Position numbers and translations under genes: made by a program. A stretch of 64,000 nt of DNA from AP-15 sp963733945 (GTDB lineage: Bacteria > Pseudomonadota > Alphaproteobacteria > ATCC43930 > CGMCC-115725): contig CAVTFD010000040.1 in assembly GCA_963733945.1 (NCBI GenBank), positions 124,001-188,000 of the forward strand, in the 5' to 3' direction. Of this stretch, positions 17,782 to 27,493 are shown one piece after another. The notes under the pieces are model-generated. The model was given only the letters and a program-made list of their open reading frames with translations. It searched no databases and had not been told where the DNA came from. The first letter of the stretch is position 1; each line of letters begins with the position of its first letter.

Positions 17782-18089
17782 TGTCCGATGAATGCGGCCA
17801 TATCGACGACATACGCGACGTGACACCGAGCGCGCTCGGCTGCGAGGAGTGTCTGAAGATCGGTTCCGAGTGGCTCCATTTGCGGCTGTGCCGGACCTGT
17901 GGCCATGTCGGGTGTTGCGACGACTCGCCGAACCGCCACGCCACCAAGCATTTTCACGCGACCCGGCACCCGGTCATCGAAGCCTATGACCCGCCGGACG
18001 GATGGGGCTGGTGCTATGTCGACGAGGTCATGCTCGACCTCAGCAACCGCGTCACGCCGCATAACGGCCCGATCCCGCGCTACTACTGA
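17781..18089 (+). CDS. UBP-type zinc finger protein
   Basis: 102 residues made almost wholly of a zf-UBP domain: CGH near the start, CEECL, CRTCGHVGCCD, then the spaced histidines NRHATKHFHATRHPV. In eukaryotes this domain binds the free C-terminus of ubiquitin; the bacterial role is unknown. The ATG overlaps the stop of the TrxR-like gene by one base (TGATG), so the two are coupled and probably work together. An in-frame GTG sits one codon upstream. Confidence 0.85.
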   Translation: MSDECGHIDDIRDVTPSALGCEECLKIGSEWLHLRLCRTCGHVGCCDDSPNRHATKHFHATRHPVIEAYDPPDGWGWCYVDEVMLDLSNRVTPHNGPIPRYY

Positions 18090-18118
18090 GACGCCGGCGC
18101 AGCCCGCTTCCGGAGCCC

Positions 18119-18769
18119 TTAACTGAGCAGTTTTTTCAGCCGTTCGGCCATTTGGGCGGGCGGGTCTTCGCCGGTAAACGAGGCGGTGAAGCGGCCTTTT
18201 GGGTCCATCACGTAGATGACCGAGGAGTGATCCATCGAATAATCCCCGCCGGCTTCGGGGTGCTTGGCGTAATAGACCCGATAGTTCTTGGCCGCTTGGG
18301 CGACCTCGGCAGTGGTTCCGGTCAATGCTAGGATCGGCGCGTCGAAGGCGGTGACATAATCCTTAATCACCTGCGGCGTATCACGCTCGGGGTCGATCGT
18401 GATGAACACCGGGCGCACCTCGTCCCGCTGGGCCCCGAGATCCTGGAGCGCTAGGGCGATGTTGTTGAGTGTGGTCGGGCAGGCATCGGGACAATGGGTA
18501 TAGCCGAAATAGACCAGCAGCCATTTCCCCTCGAGTGCGGTGTTGGTGACCGTCTTGCCATTTTGATCGACGAGGGTGAAGGGGCCGCCGATCGCGCTGC
18601 CGAGCACGCTGCCGGCGACGCCTTTTCCGTTGTCGTGCAATTCCACGGCAAGGAAGGCCGCCGATCCGAGGATGATGAACGCGGCCAGCAGCGCCGCCAC
18701 CAGAAGCAAACGGGGCGACAATCCCGGCGCGGATTTCCCGGCCGCGCCGCCCGGGGAATTTCCGGCCAT
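18119..18769 (-). CDS. SCO1/SenC family copper chaperone
   Basis: 216-residue, membrane-anchored thioredoxin-fold protein that delivers copper to the CuA site of cytochrome oxidase or keeps it reduced. One membrane segment lies at about residues 21-45. The copper ligands are visible: CPDACP (Cys-x3-Cys) and the distal His in MDHSSVIYVMD. The ATG at 18769 follows GAGGAG with good spacing. It lies 13 bases downstream of the PCuAC chaperone gene; the pair is a common copper-delivery unit. Confidence 0.92.
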   Translation of the reverse strand: MAGNSPGGAAGKSAPGLSPRLLLVAALLAAFIILGSAAFLAVELHDNGKGVAGSVLGSAIGGPFTLVDQNGKTVTNTALEGKWLLVYFGYTHCPDACPTTLNNIALALQDLGAQRDEVRPVFITIDPERDTPQVIKDYVTAFDAPILALTGTTAEVAQAAKNYRVYYAKHPEAGGDYSMDHSSVIYVMDPKGRFTASFTGEDPPAQMAERLKKLLS

Positions 18770-18782
18770 CGTTACTCCTCTC

Positions 18783-19244
18783 TCAGTGCTGCGGCGTCGG
18801 GGTTGGTCCCATCGCCCCGATCTTCTCGACCGCGACATTTACCGTTCGCGAACCAGCCTTTTCAAAGGTCAGGGTAAGCGGGAAAGATTGACCCGTCTGC
18901 AGCGGTTTCGTCAGCCCGACCAGCATGATATGCAACCCGCCGGGCTGCAGGGTAACCGCTTGACCAGGGGGAATGTCGATGCTGGCGATCGGCCGCATCT
19001 TCATCACCATGCCCGACATCGACATCGTGTGCAGTTCGGCCTTTTTCGCGACCGGCGAGGATAGCTTGACGAGTTTGTCGGCGGTCGGTGATTGGATCGT
19101 CACATAGGCGGCCCCGGTCGCCGATTTTCCCGGCGTCGCTCGCGCCCAGGCTTTGCCGACTTCGAGTTTCCCAGTCTGTGCCGAAACGGCGCTCGCGGCG
19201 CAGGCAAACCCAGCGACGAGAACCAACATCTTGATCGCCTTCAC
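18783..19244 (-). CDS. Periplasmic copper chaperone PCuAC
   Basis: About 153 residues with a signal peptide (cleavage probably after SAVSA). The Cu(I) site of the family is present: HTMSM...MVMKM and, 20-odd residues on, LQPGGLHIMLVGL. It hands copper to SCO or directly to CuA. Two GTG codons are possible starts; 19244 is preferred because GGGAGG is five bases away, while 19247 is too close to it. It is co-directional with the SCO gene. Confidence 0.88.
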   Translation of the reverse strand: MKAIKMLVLVAGFACAASAVSAQTGKLEVGKAWARATPGKSATGAAYVTIQSPTADKLVKLSSPVAKKAELHTMSMSGMVMKMRPIASIDIPPGQAVTLQPGGLHIMLVGLTKPLQTGQSFPLTLTFEKAGSRTVNVAVEKIGAMGPTPTPQH

Positions 19245-19307
19245 CACATCCTCCCTGATATTTGCCGAACAGGCGCAGCATAATGGCTGCCGGCGGAGCG
19301 GAGCGTT

Positions 19308-20240
19308 TTACCGCGCCCCTTGCTGTGCGGCGGATTTTCCAGGCGCCGAGGCGAGCGCTGCACAAGCGCGCGGCAATTCCCCGACCAGCAGCGGTTTGGC
19401 GTGCGAAGGCGGCGGATGGCGCGCCTCGGGGGTGAACCACCAGGCGAGCTCTTTGCCGCAGCCGTCGCCCGGCGGAGGCGGCACCTGATCGCGGCATTCG
19501 GTCTGACCCGGCGGGCATAACAGGCGCATGTGGAAATGATAATCATGGCCCCACCAAGGCCGAATTTTGGTCAGCCAGCCGCGATCCGCCCCCGTCTCAT
19601 GGCACAATTCGCGTTTGATCGCCGGGTTGACGAAGATCCGCGCCACGTCAGGCTCGCGGGCTACGGCCTCGTAGAGGCGGCGATACGCCGGGTTCCACAC
19701 CGCGGGGTCGACATGCTCGCCGTCGGCTGCAACGACATCGGTCGCGGACATTTCGTCTCGTTCGGCTGTGCTCAGCCGACGGCTCGGCATCGGCGTCAGC
19801 CAGATATCAGCGTCGAGCCCGATCTGATGCGAGCCGTGCCCGGTCAGCATCGGCCCGCCGCGCGGCTGGGCGATGTCGCCGATCAGCAGCCCCGGCCATC
19901 CGGCCTCGGCCGGCAATTTCGCTGACAGCCGTTCGATAAATGCGATCAGCAGCGGGTGGCCCCAAGCGCGATCGCGCGATGGGCGCATGACTTGCCAGTT
20001 CGGCCCGTCGGCGGGAAGCTCGACCCCGCCTTCGAGACAGCCCCGCTCGTAGGCACCGATCGCCTCGGGCCGCCCTGGCGCCGGCGTCACCTCGAGGCCG
20101 AAGACGCGCTGCGCCGCATCATGCGGCAATTGCGCCAATAGCGCCGCCCGATGCGCTTTCTCCTCGGCGACATTGTCCTGCGCCGCTGCCGCCCCGTACG
20201 CCGCCCATAGAGCGAATGTTGCCAGGTAGACCCAGCGCAT
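19308..20240 (-). CDS. mepA: Penicillin-insensitive murein endopeptidase
   Basis: A 310-residue periplasmic zinc peptidase that cuts D-Ala-meso-DAP cross-links in peptidoglycan. A signal peptide is followed by the LAS-family zinc and catalytic motifs: GHGSHQIGLDADIW and WWGHDYHFHMRL, with the disulphide-forming Cys residues of the family around CPPGQTEC and GDGCG. ATG 20240 follows GGGAG; a TTG six codons earlier is less likely. It lies upstream of and co-directional with the copper chaperone genes. Confidence 0.92.
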   Translation of the reverse strand: MRWVYLATFALWAAYGAAAAQDNVAEEKAHRAALLAQLPHDAAQRVFGLEVTPAPGRPEAIGAYERGCLEGGVELPADGPNWQVMRPSRDRAWGHPLLIAFIERLSAKLPAEAGWPGLLIGDIAQPRGGPMLTGHGSHQIGLDADIWLTPMPSRRLSTAERDEMSATDVVAADGEHVDPAVWNPAYRRLYEAVAREPDVARIFVNPAIKRELCHETGADRGWLTKIRPWWGHDYHFHMRLLCPPGQTECRDQVPPPPGDGCGKELAWWFTPEARHPPPSHAKPLLVGELPRACAALASAPGKSAAQQGAR

Positions 20241-20312
20241 CGATCTCCCGTCAATCAATCGGCCCGGAGGACCGAGAGAGGCGCCGCCGCAGCCCCCTCG
20301 ACCGCGAGCCGG

Positions 20313-20780
20313 CTATCTGGGAGAGGAGGTACGCTCTGCTGCCCGGATTGCCTGATCGAAGGCGGTGAGCACGGCGGCGTGGGACGATCGATCGTTCATC
20401 GTCTCAACGTTGGTGAAGCCACGCGACCTCGCGACATCGATCAACAGCGCATGCGCCGACCAGGCGATGGTGGGATCGTTCAGCCGCTTCGCGGCCGCTC
20501 GCAGAGCGCCAACCGCGCAGCGCTGCCCGCCGTACGACCGATAAGTGCGCCGGGTCCAATCCTTCGGGCCGTTGATCAGTTCTTTGGCATCGCGCAACAA
20601 ATCGGCGACGGCATGCTCGCGTTCGCCCGGCGAGGGCGCCAGTAACGCGCTTGGCGTAGCGGTGTTTCTGCGGCGCAGCCGCGCTCCGAACCACAGTCGG
20701 CAGCCGTGACGGCTCCAGATCGGGAAGAGCCCAGTATCGTATGGGGTCGGCGCAGGGAAATACCTACCATCGAACGGCAT
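20313..20780 (-). CDS. Hypothetical protein, DUF6197-like
   Basis: 155 residues. The ATG is preceded by GGAGA five bases upstream, and the codon use looks real. The C-terminal 90 residues have a helical pattern with WTRRTY...QRCAVGALRAAA, a late ND and a final TAFDQAIRAAE, which recalls the DUF6197 family. The N-terminal 55 residues are aromatic- and Arg-rich without a recognised domain. No function can be given. Confidence 0.6.
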   Translation of the reverse strand: MPFDGRYFPAPTPYDTGLFPIWSRHGCRLWFGARLRRRNTATPSALLAPSPGEREHAVADLLRDAKELINGPKDWTRRTYRSYGGQRCAVGALRAAAKRLNDPTIAWSAHALLIDVARSRGFTNVETMNDRSSHAAVLTAFDQAIRAAERTSSPR

Positions 20781-21065
20781 CGCGATCTCCTATCTTCTCC
20801 CGTCCTCTCCGTACCACTTGACCCGGTCGGCGCCGCGGCGTGCGACACTAACCTTCCCCCCAAACATACGTGCGCAAAAATCGGGCCGAGCCAATCTGTT
20901 TCGCGGGGCGGGCCGCGCCCAACCCCTGCCGGAGCGGCGGGTCCTGCCGGTGTGCCGCAGTCAACCCCATAGCCAGTCTTTCGGAGCTCGGTTTCCGGCC
21001 GGAATGATCGCCCCGAGGCCGTGAGGTGTCAATCTCCGAGCCGACCTGCGCATCGGTCGTGGCGC

Positions 21066-23048
21066 TCATGCCGCGATTGCGAGGATGATGACCAGCAGGA
21101 TGCCGATTGTCGCCAGATAGAAATTGAGATTACCCGATTGAAAAGCGCTCAGCCGATCGGCGAGGAAACGCACGACCCGCGTCGCCGGCCGGAACAAGTA
21201 GGGCCCGAACAGCGGCGCCACCTCATGAGTAAACACCAATCGCGTCACAAAATAGCGCGGGCCGCTGGTCTCCCGAGCCGTCTCCTCGCGCGGCCGATAG
21301 ACGAAGCTGTAGAAGGTCCGCAGGGCATTGGCAAAGCTCAACGCCGTCGTCGAAGCGCGCGCAGGATCATGGTCGCGCCCGCCATACCACACAGGAACGC
21401 GGCGAAGGGCAAAACGCCGGCTTGCCAGCAACATTGCCAATGGCAGCAGGGCGAGGAGCGGCATCACGACGATCAGCAGGCTCGGTGAAATAAACGCGAA
21501 TTTCGGCGTCAACGGCACCAGCAGCAGCCCGGGGTGCATTTCCGCCACTGCCTGCGTCGCGAATTGCCGCGACACCGCAAGGTCGAGCGCAGGCAGCCAG
21601 TACGGCATGCCAACGGCGAGCGCCAGCACGCCGAAGCCGAGCAGACCGACGGCGGTGGCGATGCCGGTCGGCAGCTTGCCGGTCGGCCTGGCCGTGCGCC
21701 CGGAAAGGCCGATCCCGATCAGCTTGAGATAGGTGGCGAAGGCAACAGCGACCGTCAAAGCAATCCCGGCGCCGGCCAGGGCGAGCACCAGTCGGCTGCT
21801 TAAGGTCGATAGATGAAACCCCTGAAACACGGTCTGGAAGACGTACCACTCACTGACAAAGCCGGCTTGAGGCGGCATCGCCGCCAGGCTCATCGCCGCG
21901 AACAAGGCGCCGACGCCGAACAACGTCGATGCCCGCCGGAACAGGTCGGTGTGGACGATCGCGTAGCTTCCGGTGGCGGCAAATACCCCGTCCGCAGCGA
22001 GGAACAGGCAGCCCTTGGCCAGCGCATGGCCGGCGAGATGGAGCAGCGCCACGACCCAGGCCAAGCTCGCAAGATCGGGCAGATGGTCGCCGCGAAACAT
22101 CAATGCCGCGCCGAGGGCGGCAACGGCGATCGCCGCATTCTCGGCCGAAGAAAGACCGAGCAGCGCGCGCCAATCCTCCTGCTGAAAGGCGTAGAGGGCG
22201 CTCAAGATCGCACTCAGGACCGCGGCGGCAACAACGAACTCGCCGAGCCCTGTTGCGGCGATCGCCTGGGCGCCGGGTATCCAATCGAGCAAGCCGCGGC
22301 CAAGACCGAAAAAACCGGCGTTCAAGACGATCCCGGAAAGCAATGCACCCGAGGCGCCGCTGCCTCCGCCATAAGCAGACGGGAACCATTCGTAAAATGG
22401 CAGCAGGCCGAGCTTCGCTCCGAACCCGATCACCAGCAGGACGCCGACAAAGATCCGCACTGGGCTGGATAGTAAGCCCGCCGCTACCGGAAAGGCCGCG
22501 AAAGATAGGCTCCCTTCCGGCGAGGCGAGCAAGACGATCGCGACCAAGAGCGCGACTGCCCCCACTTCGAGTAGCGCCAGCATGAACAAGACCGAGCGGC
22601 CGGTCGTCGTCGGTCGCCGCTCACCGAGCAGCATTACCGCGCCGCCGAGACTCATGACCTCCCAGGCGATCAGAAACCCGGCGCCATTGTCGAGCCCCAA
22701 GACGCCAAGAGCGCCGATCAGGCTCAGCGCCGCGCCGAACAACCACCCGCCGCGCGCCTGCGGCGCCGGGCTCGCAAGCCAACAGGCGAGGATTGCCGGG
22801 ACCAGCCCGAAACCCATCAGCCAGGCCGCGTCGGGCCGCAGACGAAACGCCACCGCTTCACCCGCCAACCGCGTCGGCAGCGTCACCGCCGCGGTCCCGC
22901 CAGGCAACGCCAGCAGCGCGGCCGCGGCGCCAGCAAAGCAGCCCAGCACCAGCAACAGGCGCGCGGCACCCAGGAAACGGCCGGTTAGCGACGCAGCGCC
23001 GGCGCCAAACCACAGCAAGACCGCCGCAGCGAGCAGATCATTCGCCAA
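21066..23048 (-). CDS. hyfB: Hyf-like complex membrane subunit B (antiporter-like)
   Basis: 660 residues and about 16 membrane segments of the NuoL/NuoM/Mrp antiporter-like family, HyfB type. Characteristic pieces: FLIAWEVMSLGG, FGAKLGLLPFYEWFPSAYG, LLHLAGHALAKGCLFLAADG and the amphipathic C-terminal part before the last helix. It should form a proton- or sodium-conducting module. It is the last gene of the operon; its TTG start follows GGAGG and overlaps the preceding stop by 11 bases. Confidence 0.88.
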   Translation of the reverse strand: MANDLLAAAVLLWFGAGAASLTGRFLGAARLLLVLGCFAGAAAALLALPGGTAAVTLPTRLAGEAVAFRLRPDAAWLMGFGLVPAILACWLASPAPQARGGWLFGAALSLIGALGVLGLDNGAGFLIAWEVMSLGGAVMLLGERRPTTTGRSVLFMLALLEVGAVALLVAIVLLASPEGSLSFAAFPVAAGLLSSPVRIFVGVLLVIGFGAKLGLLPFYEWFPSAYGGGSGASGALLSGIVLNAGFFGLGRGLLDWIPGAQAIAATGLGEFVVAAAVLSAILSALYAFQQEDWRALLGLSSAENAAIAVAALGAALMFRGDHLPDLASLAWVVALLHLAGHALAKGCLFLAADGVFAATGSYAIVHTDLFRRASTLFGVGALFAAMSLAAMPPQAGFVSEWYVFQTVFQGFHLSTLSSRLVLALAGAGIALTVAVAFATYLKLIGIGLSGRTARPTGKLPTGIATAVGLLGFGVLALAVGMPYWLPALDLAVSRQFATQAVAEMHPGLLLVPLTPKFAFISPSLLIVVMPLLALLPLAMLLASRRFALRRVPVWYGGRDHDPARASTTALSFANALRTFYSFVYRPREETARETSGPRYFVTRLVFTHEVAPLFGPYLFRPATRVVRFLADRLSAFQSGNLNFYLATIGILLVIILAIAA

Positions 23049-23838
23049 GCCGGCCTCCGACGACCCGCCGCGGCATGCGGCTTAAAAACATCAGCATCGC
23101 CTCGATGATCGCCGCCGGATTGGGTGGGCATCCCGGCAGGTAAAGATCGACCGGCAGCACGCCGTCGAGACCGTGGCCGCAGGCGTAACCGCCCTCGACG
23201 ACGCCCCCTGACACGGCGCAGGTTCCGGTCGCCATGACCCAGCGCGGCTCGGGCATCGCCTCATAGGCGGCGCGCAGCGGCGCTTCCATCGCATGGGTGA
23301 CCGGCCCGGTGACCAGCAACAAGTCGGCAAAACGCGGCGACGCGGTAAAAAATATTCCGAGCCGGTGAAGGTTGTAGAAGGGATTGTTGAGCGCGCGCAG
23401 TTCGGATTCGCAGCCGTTGCACGAGCCCGCATCGACATGCCGGATGTGCAGGCTGCGCCGAAACCCGCTACCCGCCACCGCTGACACCTCTCCCGCCGTG
23501 CTCGCGCTCTGCCAGACCAGGTCCGCGCGCCGGCGAACGCCAAAAGCCCAATCCGAGGAGGGGGTCAGCGCGCCCGTGGGGCACGCCTCGGTACACAATT
23601 GGCACACGACGCACCGGCCGTAATCGATTTCGATCGGAACGCCCGAGGCAGCGCCATCGGCGATAGTAATCGCCCGGGTCGGGCAGATTTCAGCGCATTC
23701 AGCACAGCCTTCGCGGCACAGTTCGGGATGGTAGCGCGGCATGCCGAGAACGCCTTCTTGACCATCGCTACCTTCGCGCAGCGGCCAGGGCGTCGTTGCT
23801 TTACCTTCGCGCAGTCCAAACAAGGTCCACAGCCGCAT
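23038..23838 (-). CDS. Fused ferredoxin + NuoB-like small subunit (HyfH-HyfI)
   Basis: 266 residues. The N-terminus is a two-cluster ferredoxin domain as in HyfH/HycF: Cys41, 45, 48, 52 (the first spacing is Cys-x3-Cys, not the usual x2) and Cys76, 79, 82, 86 (classical). From about residue 130 it is a NuoB/HyfI-like small subunit carrying the proximal [4Fe-4S] site: SCNGCESELRALNNP, GTCAVSGG and LPGCPPNPAAIIEA. In E. coli hydrogenase-4 these are two proteins. It would pass electrons to or from the membrane arm. ATG 23838 follows AGGAGA. Confidence 0.88.
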   Translation of the reverse strand: MRLWTLFGLREGKATTPWPLREGSDGQEGVLGMPRYHPELCREGCAECAEICPTRAITIADGAASGVPIEIDYGRCVVCQLCTEACPTGALTPSSDWAFGVRRRADLVWQSASTAGEVSAVAGSGFRRSLHIRHVDAGSCNGCESELRALNNPFYNLHRLGIFFTASPRFADLLLVTGPVTHAMEAPLRAAYEAMPEPRWVMATGTCAVSGGVVEGGYACGHGLDGVLPVDLYLPGCPPNPAAIIEAMLMFLSRMPRRVVGGRLGE

Positions 23839-23847
23839 CGCCGTCTC

Positions 23848-25341
23848 CTAGCGGTCACAGCCGGCGATGGTCAGGCCAAAGCTGGCCTCGTTAATGGCGT
23901 AATCCATCATGTTGGTCTCGTGCACGGTGAACGGGAACACGCGCCAGTTCGAGAAGGACGGAGATTTGATCTTGACCCGGGCGAGCCGGCCGTCGCGATC
24001 GAAATGCACGGCGTAGAACAATGCTCCACGCGGCAACTCGCACCAGCCGAGTCCCTCCGCGCCCGGCGGCGGCACGCACTCAGTGCGCACCGGCCCGTCA
24101 GGAAGCTCTTGCAGGACCTGCCGAATCAGGTCGAGGCTAGCGTCGATCTCGGCAATACGTACCTCGAACCGGGCGTGAGCGTCGCCGACCTCTCGGACCG
24201 GAACCGCGATCCCAAGTTCGGCATAGGCCGCATAGGGATGATTGCGGCGCAGGTCGCGGTCAAGGCCGGAGCCGCGCTCGATCGGGCCGGTCGCGCCCTG
24301 ATCGAATGCGGTCTGGCGATCGAGGACGCCGGTGGTGATCAGCCGGTCGAGATGGCTGTCGGTGTTGGCCAGCCGATGGGTATAGCCGTCGATCTCTGGG
24401 CGTAGGGTCTGGAGCGCATCGCCGAGCCAGTCTCGAGGCTCCAGATCGCGGCGCAGCCCGCCGGGGATCAGCACGCTGCGCAAAAACCGGCTGCCGGTCA
24501 GGCGCGCGTTCAATTGCTTGACCCGCTCCTCAAGCAATTTTCCCTCGGCCTCGCCGACCTTGAGCGTCGTCGTGTGGGCAAGGTGGCCAAGATAGTGAAG
24601 GTGGTTGTAGAGCCGCTCCAGCTCCGCCAGCAGCACGCGCAGCCATTGGGCGCGCGGCGGCGCGGTGCATCCGGCGGCCGTCTCGACAGCTTGGCAATAG
24701 GCGAGGGCATGCGCCAGACTGCCGACACCGGATACACGCTCGGCCAGCACTACGGCCGGACCCGGCATCAGGCCTTGGAACCGCTTTTCCATACCGCGAT
24801 GCTTGAAGAACAGGCGCGGCTGATAGTGCAGGATGGTTTCACCTATGTAATAGAAAAGAAATTCTGCCGACTCCGTGACGTCGGCGCGGATCGGGCCGAA
24901 CGGCAATTCCTGCACGTCGGCGACGGCGCCGGCGATTTCGGGGATGAAGCGCCGGTTCTGGTCGACGACTACTGCAAGGTCGGGCGGATAATCCGGATCG
25001 AGTGGCGGTAAGACCGGTAGCGCGCCCTCGCGCAAGACCAGCCGGTGGGGCTCGGGATGGCCGACAAATTCGAGACCGAACAAATCGGTGATCTCCCGCT
25101 CGTACCAGCCCAAAAGCGGGCAGATCGGGGCAAGGCTCGGAACCGGGCCGGCGGGCCAGCATCGCCACATTTCGAACGGCCCCGGCACAGCCCGACTGAG
25201 AAGGTAGCGCAGCTCAAGCGTTTTCGGGTCGGGCCACCAGGCATAAACCATCTGCATCCGCCCGCCCTCGGCCAACGCGCTGGTGCAGGCGTCGTGCAGC
25301 TCCTCCGACTGCAGCTGCCGCACCTCCTCGACCCCGATCAC
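23848..25341 (-). CDS. hyfG: Hyf/Ehr large subunit (NuoC-NuoD-like), NiFe ligands absent
   Basis: 497 residues: a NuoC-like domain (EREITDLFGLEFVGHPEPHRLV) fused to a NuoD/hydrogenase-large-subunit-like domain. In true NiFe enzymes the metal is held by RxCGxC near the middle and DPCxxC at the C-terminus. Here these places read ERVSGVGSLAHA and NEASFGLTIAGCDR, so all four cysteine ligands are missing. This is the pattern of energy-converting hydrogenase-related (Ehr) complexes, not of a hydrogenase. The GTG start at 25341 overlaps the hyfF stop as GTGA; a longer open frame upstream lies inside hyfF. Confidence 0.88.
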   Translation of the reverse strand: MIGVEEVRQLQSEELHDACTSALAEGGRMQMVYAWWPDPKTLELRYLLSRAVPGPFEMWRCWPAGPVPSLAPICPLLGWYEREITDLFGLEFVGHPEPHRLVLREGALPVLPPLDPDYPPDLAVVVDQNRRFIPEIAGAVADVQELPFGPIRADVTESAEFLFYYIGETILHYQPRLFFKHRGMEKRFQGLMPGPAVVLAERVSGVGSLAHALAYCQAVETAAGCTAPPRAQWLRVLLAELERLYNHLHYLGHLAHTTTLKVGEAEGKLLEERVKQLNARLTGSRFLRSVLIPGGLRRDLEPRDWLGDALQTLRPEIDGYTHRLANTDSHLDRLITTGVLDRQTAFDQGATGPIERGSGLDRDLRRNHPYAAYAELGIAVPVREVGDAHARFEVRIAEIDASLDLIRQVLQELPDGPVRTECVPPPGAEGLGWCELPRGALFYAVHFDRDGRLARVKIKSPSFSNWRVFPFTVHETNMMDYAINEASFGLTIAGCDR

Positions 25342-26807
25342 GGCGCCGCGCTCGACAGAAACCGCTCCGCCTGATGAAAAAACTCCCAGAACGATTGCGG
25401 CCACCACAGGCCAAGAATGAGCAGCGGGGCGAGCGCCAGCCACATCGGCGCAACGCACCACCCGCCGGGCGTTCGCGTGGGCGGGTCAACCGCGGCATCG
25501 GCCGTCCGCTCGAAATACATCGCGCGGAAATGATTGAGAAAGCCGATGAAAATAACAATCAGCAGCCCTGCCATCAGCAGTGCCGCCCAGGCGAACGAGC
25601 GCTGAAAGCCGGCTCGTAGCACGACCAGCTCGCTGAGAAACAGACCGAACGGCGGGGCCCCGGTGATGGCGGCGGCGCCCGCGAGCCACAACCCCGCCTG
25701 CACCGGAAAGCAGCGTCCGACGTCGCGGATCCGGCTGATCTCCTTGCTGCCGTAGCTGCGCATCATATTGCCGGCGCCAAAGAACATCAGTGACTTGTTC
25801 AGCGAGTGATTCAGCATGTGATAGAATGCCCCAGCGATGCCGAGCGGGCCGCCAAAGCCGAACCCGAGGGCGATCACGCCCATATGCTCGACGCTCGAAT
25901 AAGCCATCAGCCGCTTGATGTTCTGCTGCCGCACGATGAACAACGCCGCGATCAGCAAAGACACAGCGCCGAGCACCACCAGCGCCACCCGCGGCAGAAC
26001 GCCGGATGGCGCCGCATCGGCAATGGCCAGATAGCGCACGATGCCGAGCATCGCGGAATTGAGCAGCGCGCCCGACAGCATCGCCGAAATTGGCGCCGGG
26101 CTTTCGCTGTGCGCGTCGGGCAGCCAAGAATGCATTGGCGCCAAGCCGACCTTGGTGCCGTAACCGATCAGAACAAGCAAGAAGGCGAGAAGCACGATAG
26201 CCGGGTTCATCGCCGGCGCCGCTTGGCGCAATGCGTCCCAGGTCATATTGTAGGTCGGGCCCAACACGAAGCTACCATTCCAGTAGAACAACACCGTGCC
26301 AAGCAACGCCAGGCTGATCCCGGTCGACACGATGACAATATATTTCCAGGCGGCTTCGACGCTTTCGGCAGCGCGCTCGAAAGCGACGAGAAAAGTGCTT
26401 ACGAGGGTCGTCAGCTCGATCGCGATCCAATAGAGAGCGGCATTGTTCATGAGCGGGCTGACGAGGATCGCCAGCACGAAACCGGCGAACAGCGCATAGA
26501 ATGCCGGGAGCCTGTCATCCTCGCCGAGCAGCCGCATATAGCCGACGGCATATATCGACGACAACAGGTAGACGATCGCAGCGCACAGCACGACCCAGGC
26601 GCCGACAGCGTCAAAGACGATGTAGTTGCCCCAGTAATGATGGGGACCGCCGCCACTCATCACCGTCAGCGGCACGGCAACGGCAAATACGACAATGCTG
26701 GCGATAAGGTTGAGCGCGGCGGGATAACCCGATCTGCCCCCTATCAGGCAGCCAAGGGCAGCGATCGCGGGCGCCCCGACAAGAACGAAGAGCAGTGCTC
26801 CGACCAC
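25338..26807 (-). CDS. hyfF: Hyf-like complex membrane subunit F (antiporter-like)
   Basis: 489 residues, about 14 membrane segments, of the NuoN/NuoL-like proton-channel family (HyfF). Motifs: YWIAIELTTLVSTFLVAFER, GTKVGLAPMHSWLPDAHSE, FYHMLNHSLNKSLMFFGAGN with the buried Lys/His residues of the proton path. GTG start. It lies three bases after hyfE and overlaps hyfG by four. Confidence 0.88.
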   Translation of the reverse strand: MVGALLFVLVGAPAIAALGCLIGGRSGYPAALNLIASIVVFAVAVPLTVMSGGGPHHYWGNYIVFDAVGAWVVLCAAIVYLLSSIYAVGYMRLLGEDDRLPAFYALFAGFVLAILVSPLMNNAALYWIAIELTTLVSTFLVAFERAAESVEAAWKYIVIVSTGISLALLGTVLFYWNGSFVLGPTYNMTWDALRQAAPAMNPAIVLLAFLLVLIGYGTKVGLAPMHSWLPDAHSESPAPISAMLSGALLNSAMLGIVRYLAIADAAPSGVLPRVALVVLGAVSLLIAALFIVRQQNIKRLMAYSSVEHMGVIALGFGFGGPLGIAGAFYHMLNHSLNKSLMFFGAGNMMRSYGSKEISRIRDVGRCFPVQAGLWLAGAAAITGAPPFGLFLSELVVLRAGFQRSFAWAALLMAGLLIVIFIGFLNHFRAMYFERTADAAVDPPTRTPGGWCVAPMWLALAPLLILGLWWPQSFWEFFHQAERFLSSAAP

Positions 26808-26810
26808 CTG

Positions 26811-27491
26811 CTAGCCTACCAGCCGATTCAGCTCTGCCGTGCTGGCGGTGCCGAATTGGCTCAGCAGGTAACGAACCAGCACGCTGAGACAGGCTACCGC
26901 CGCCAACACGTCGGCAAGGATCATCAGCTCGATCAGCAGCGGCATGCCCGGGATCAGGATCTGCGCGCCGAGGCGAACGCCGTTTTCGAGCACGAGCAGG
27001 CCGATGATCTGACTGACTGCCTCGTGGCGGATGGCGAGCATCAGAAAGCCGATCATCACCGTCGCCAGCATGACCGTCAGCGCCAGAACGGCGACGGTGC
27101 CGCCGAGCCCGAGGGGCGTAGCAATCTTGGTGGATACCGCGAGCGCGAAGACCACGCCCAGCGCACCGATGAGGAGCGCCGAAGCCGGGCGCACGACCTC
27201 ATGCAGCTCGCGCGCGACATGCAGGCGCGCGATCATCCGCCAGATCAGATAAGGCAGCACCATCCCGCGAAACAAAGCGCTGAGCGCGGCAATCAGGTAA
27301 AGGTCGGGCGAATTGGCGAAATAGCCGACCGCGACTCCCAAGCCCGCCATCGCCCAGGACTGGGCGGCGAAGGCGTAAAGATAATTGTCGAGCCAGCGCG
27401 ACCCGAGCATGACGAAGGCGAGCAGCAGGCTGGCGATCGCGATCGCGCTGAAAAGCGAGGCAGCTAGCGGATCGAGCTGGGTCATTAGCAT
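26811..27491 (-). CDS. hyfE: Hyf-like complex membrane subunit E
   Basis: 226 residues and about six or seven membrane segments, of the HyfE type (C-terminal part NuoK-like: IIGLLVLENGVRLGAQILIPGMP with the buried Glu). Two ATGs, at 27491 and 27485, are possible; 27491 leaves a two-base gap after hyfC. The open frame continues upstream into hyfC but that part is a shadow. Confidence 0.83.
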   Translation of the reverse strand: MLMTQLDPLAASLFSAIAIASLLLAFVMLGSRWLDNYLYAFAAQSWAMAGLGVAVGYFANSPDLYLIAALSALFRGMVLPYLIWRMIARLHVARELHEVVRPASALLIGALGVVFALAVSTKIATPLGLGGTVAVLALTVMLATVMIGFLMLAIRHEAVSQIIGLLVLENGVRLGAQILIPGMPLLIELMILADVLAAVACLSVLVRYLLSQFGTASTAELNRLVG

Positions 27492-27493
27492 GA

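Noticed and set aside
23848..25341. A functional NiFe hydrogenase large subunit
   Set aside because: Both metal-binding cysteine pairs are absent, so hydrogen chemistry is not supported despite the Hyf-like operon.
25806..27467. 553-residue plus-strand open frame inside the hyf operon
   Set aside because: Composition rich in Gln, Arg and His, antisense to hyfF and hyfE; shadow.
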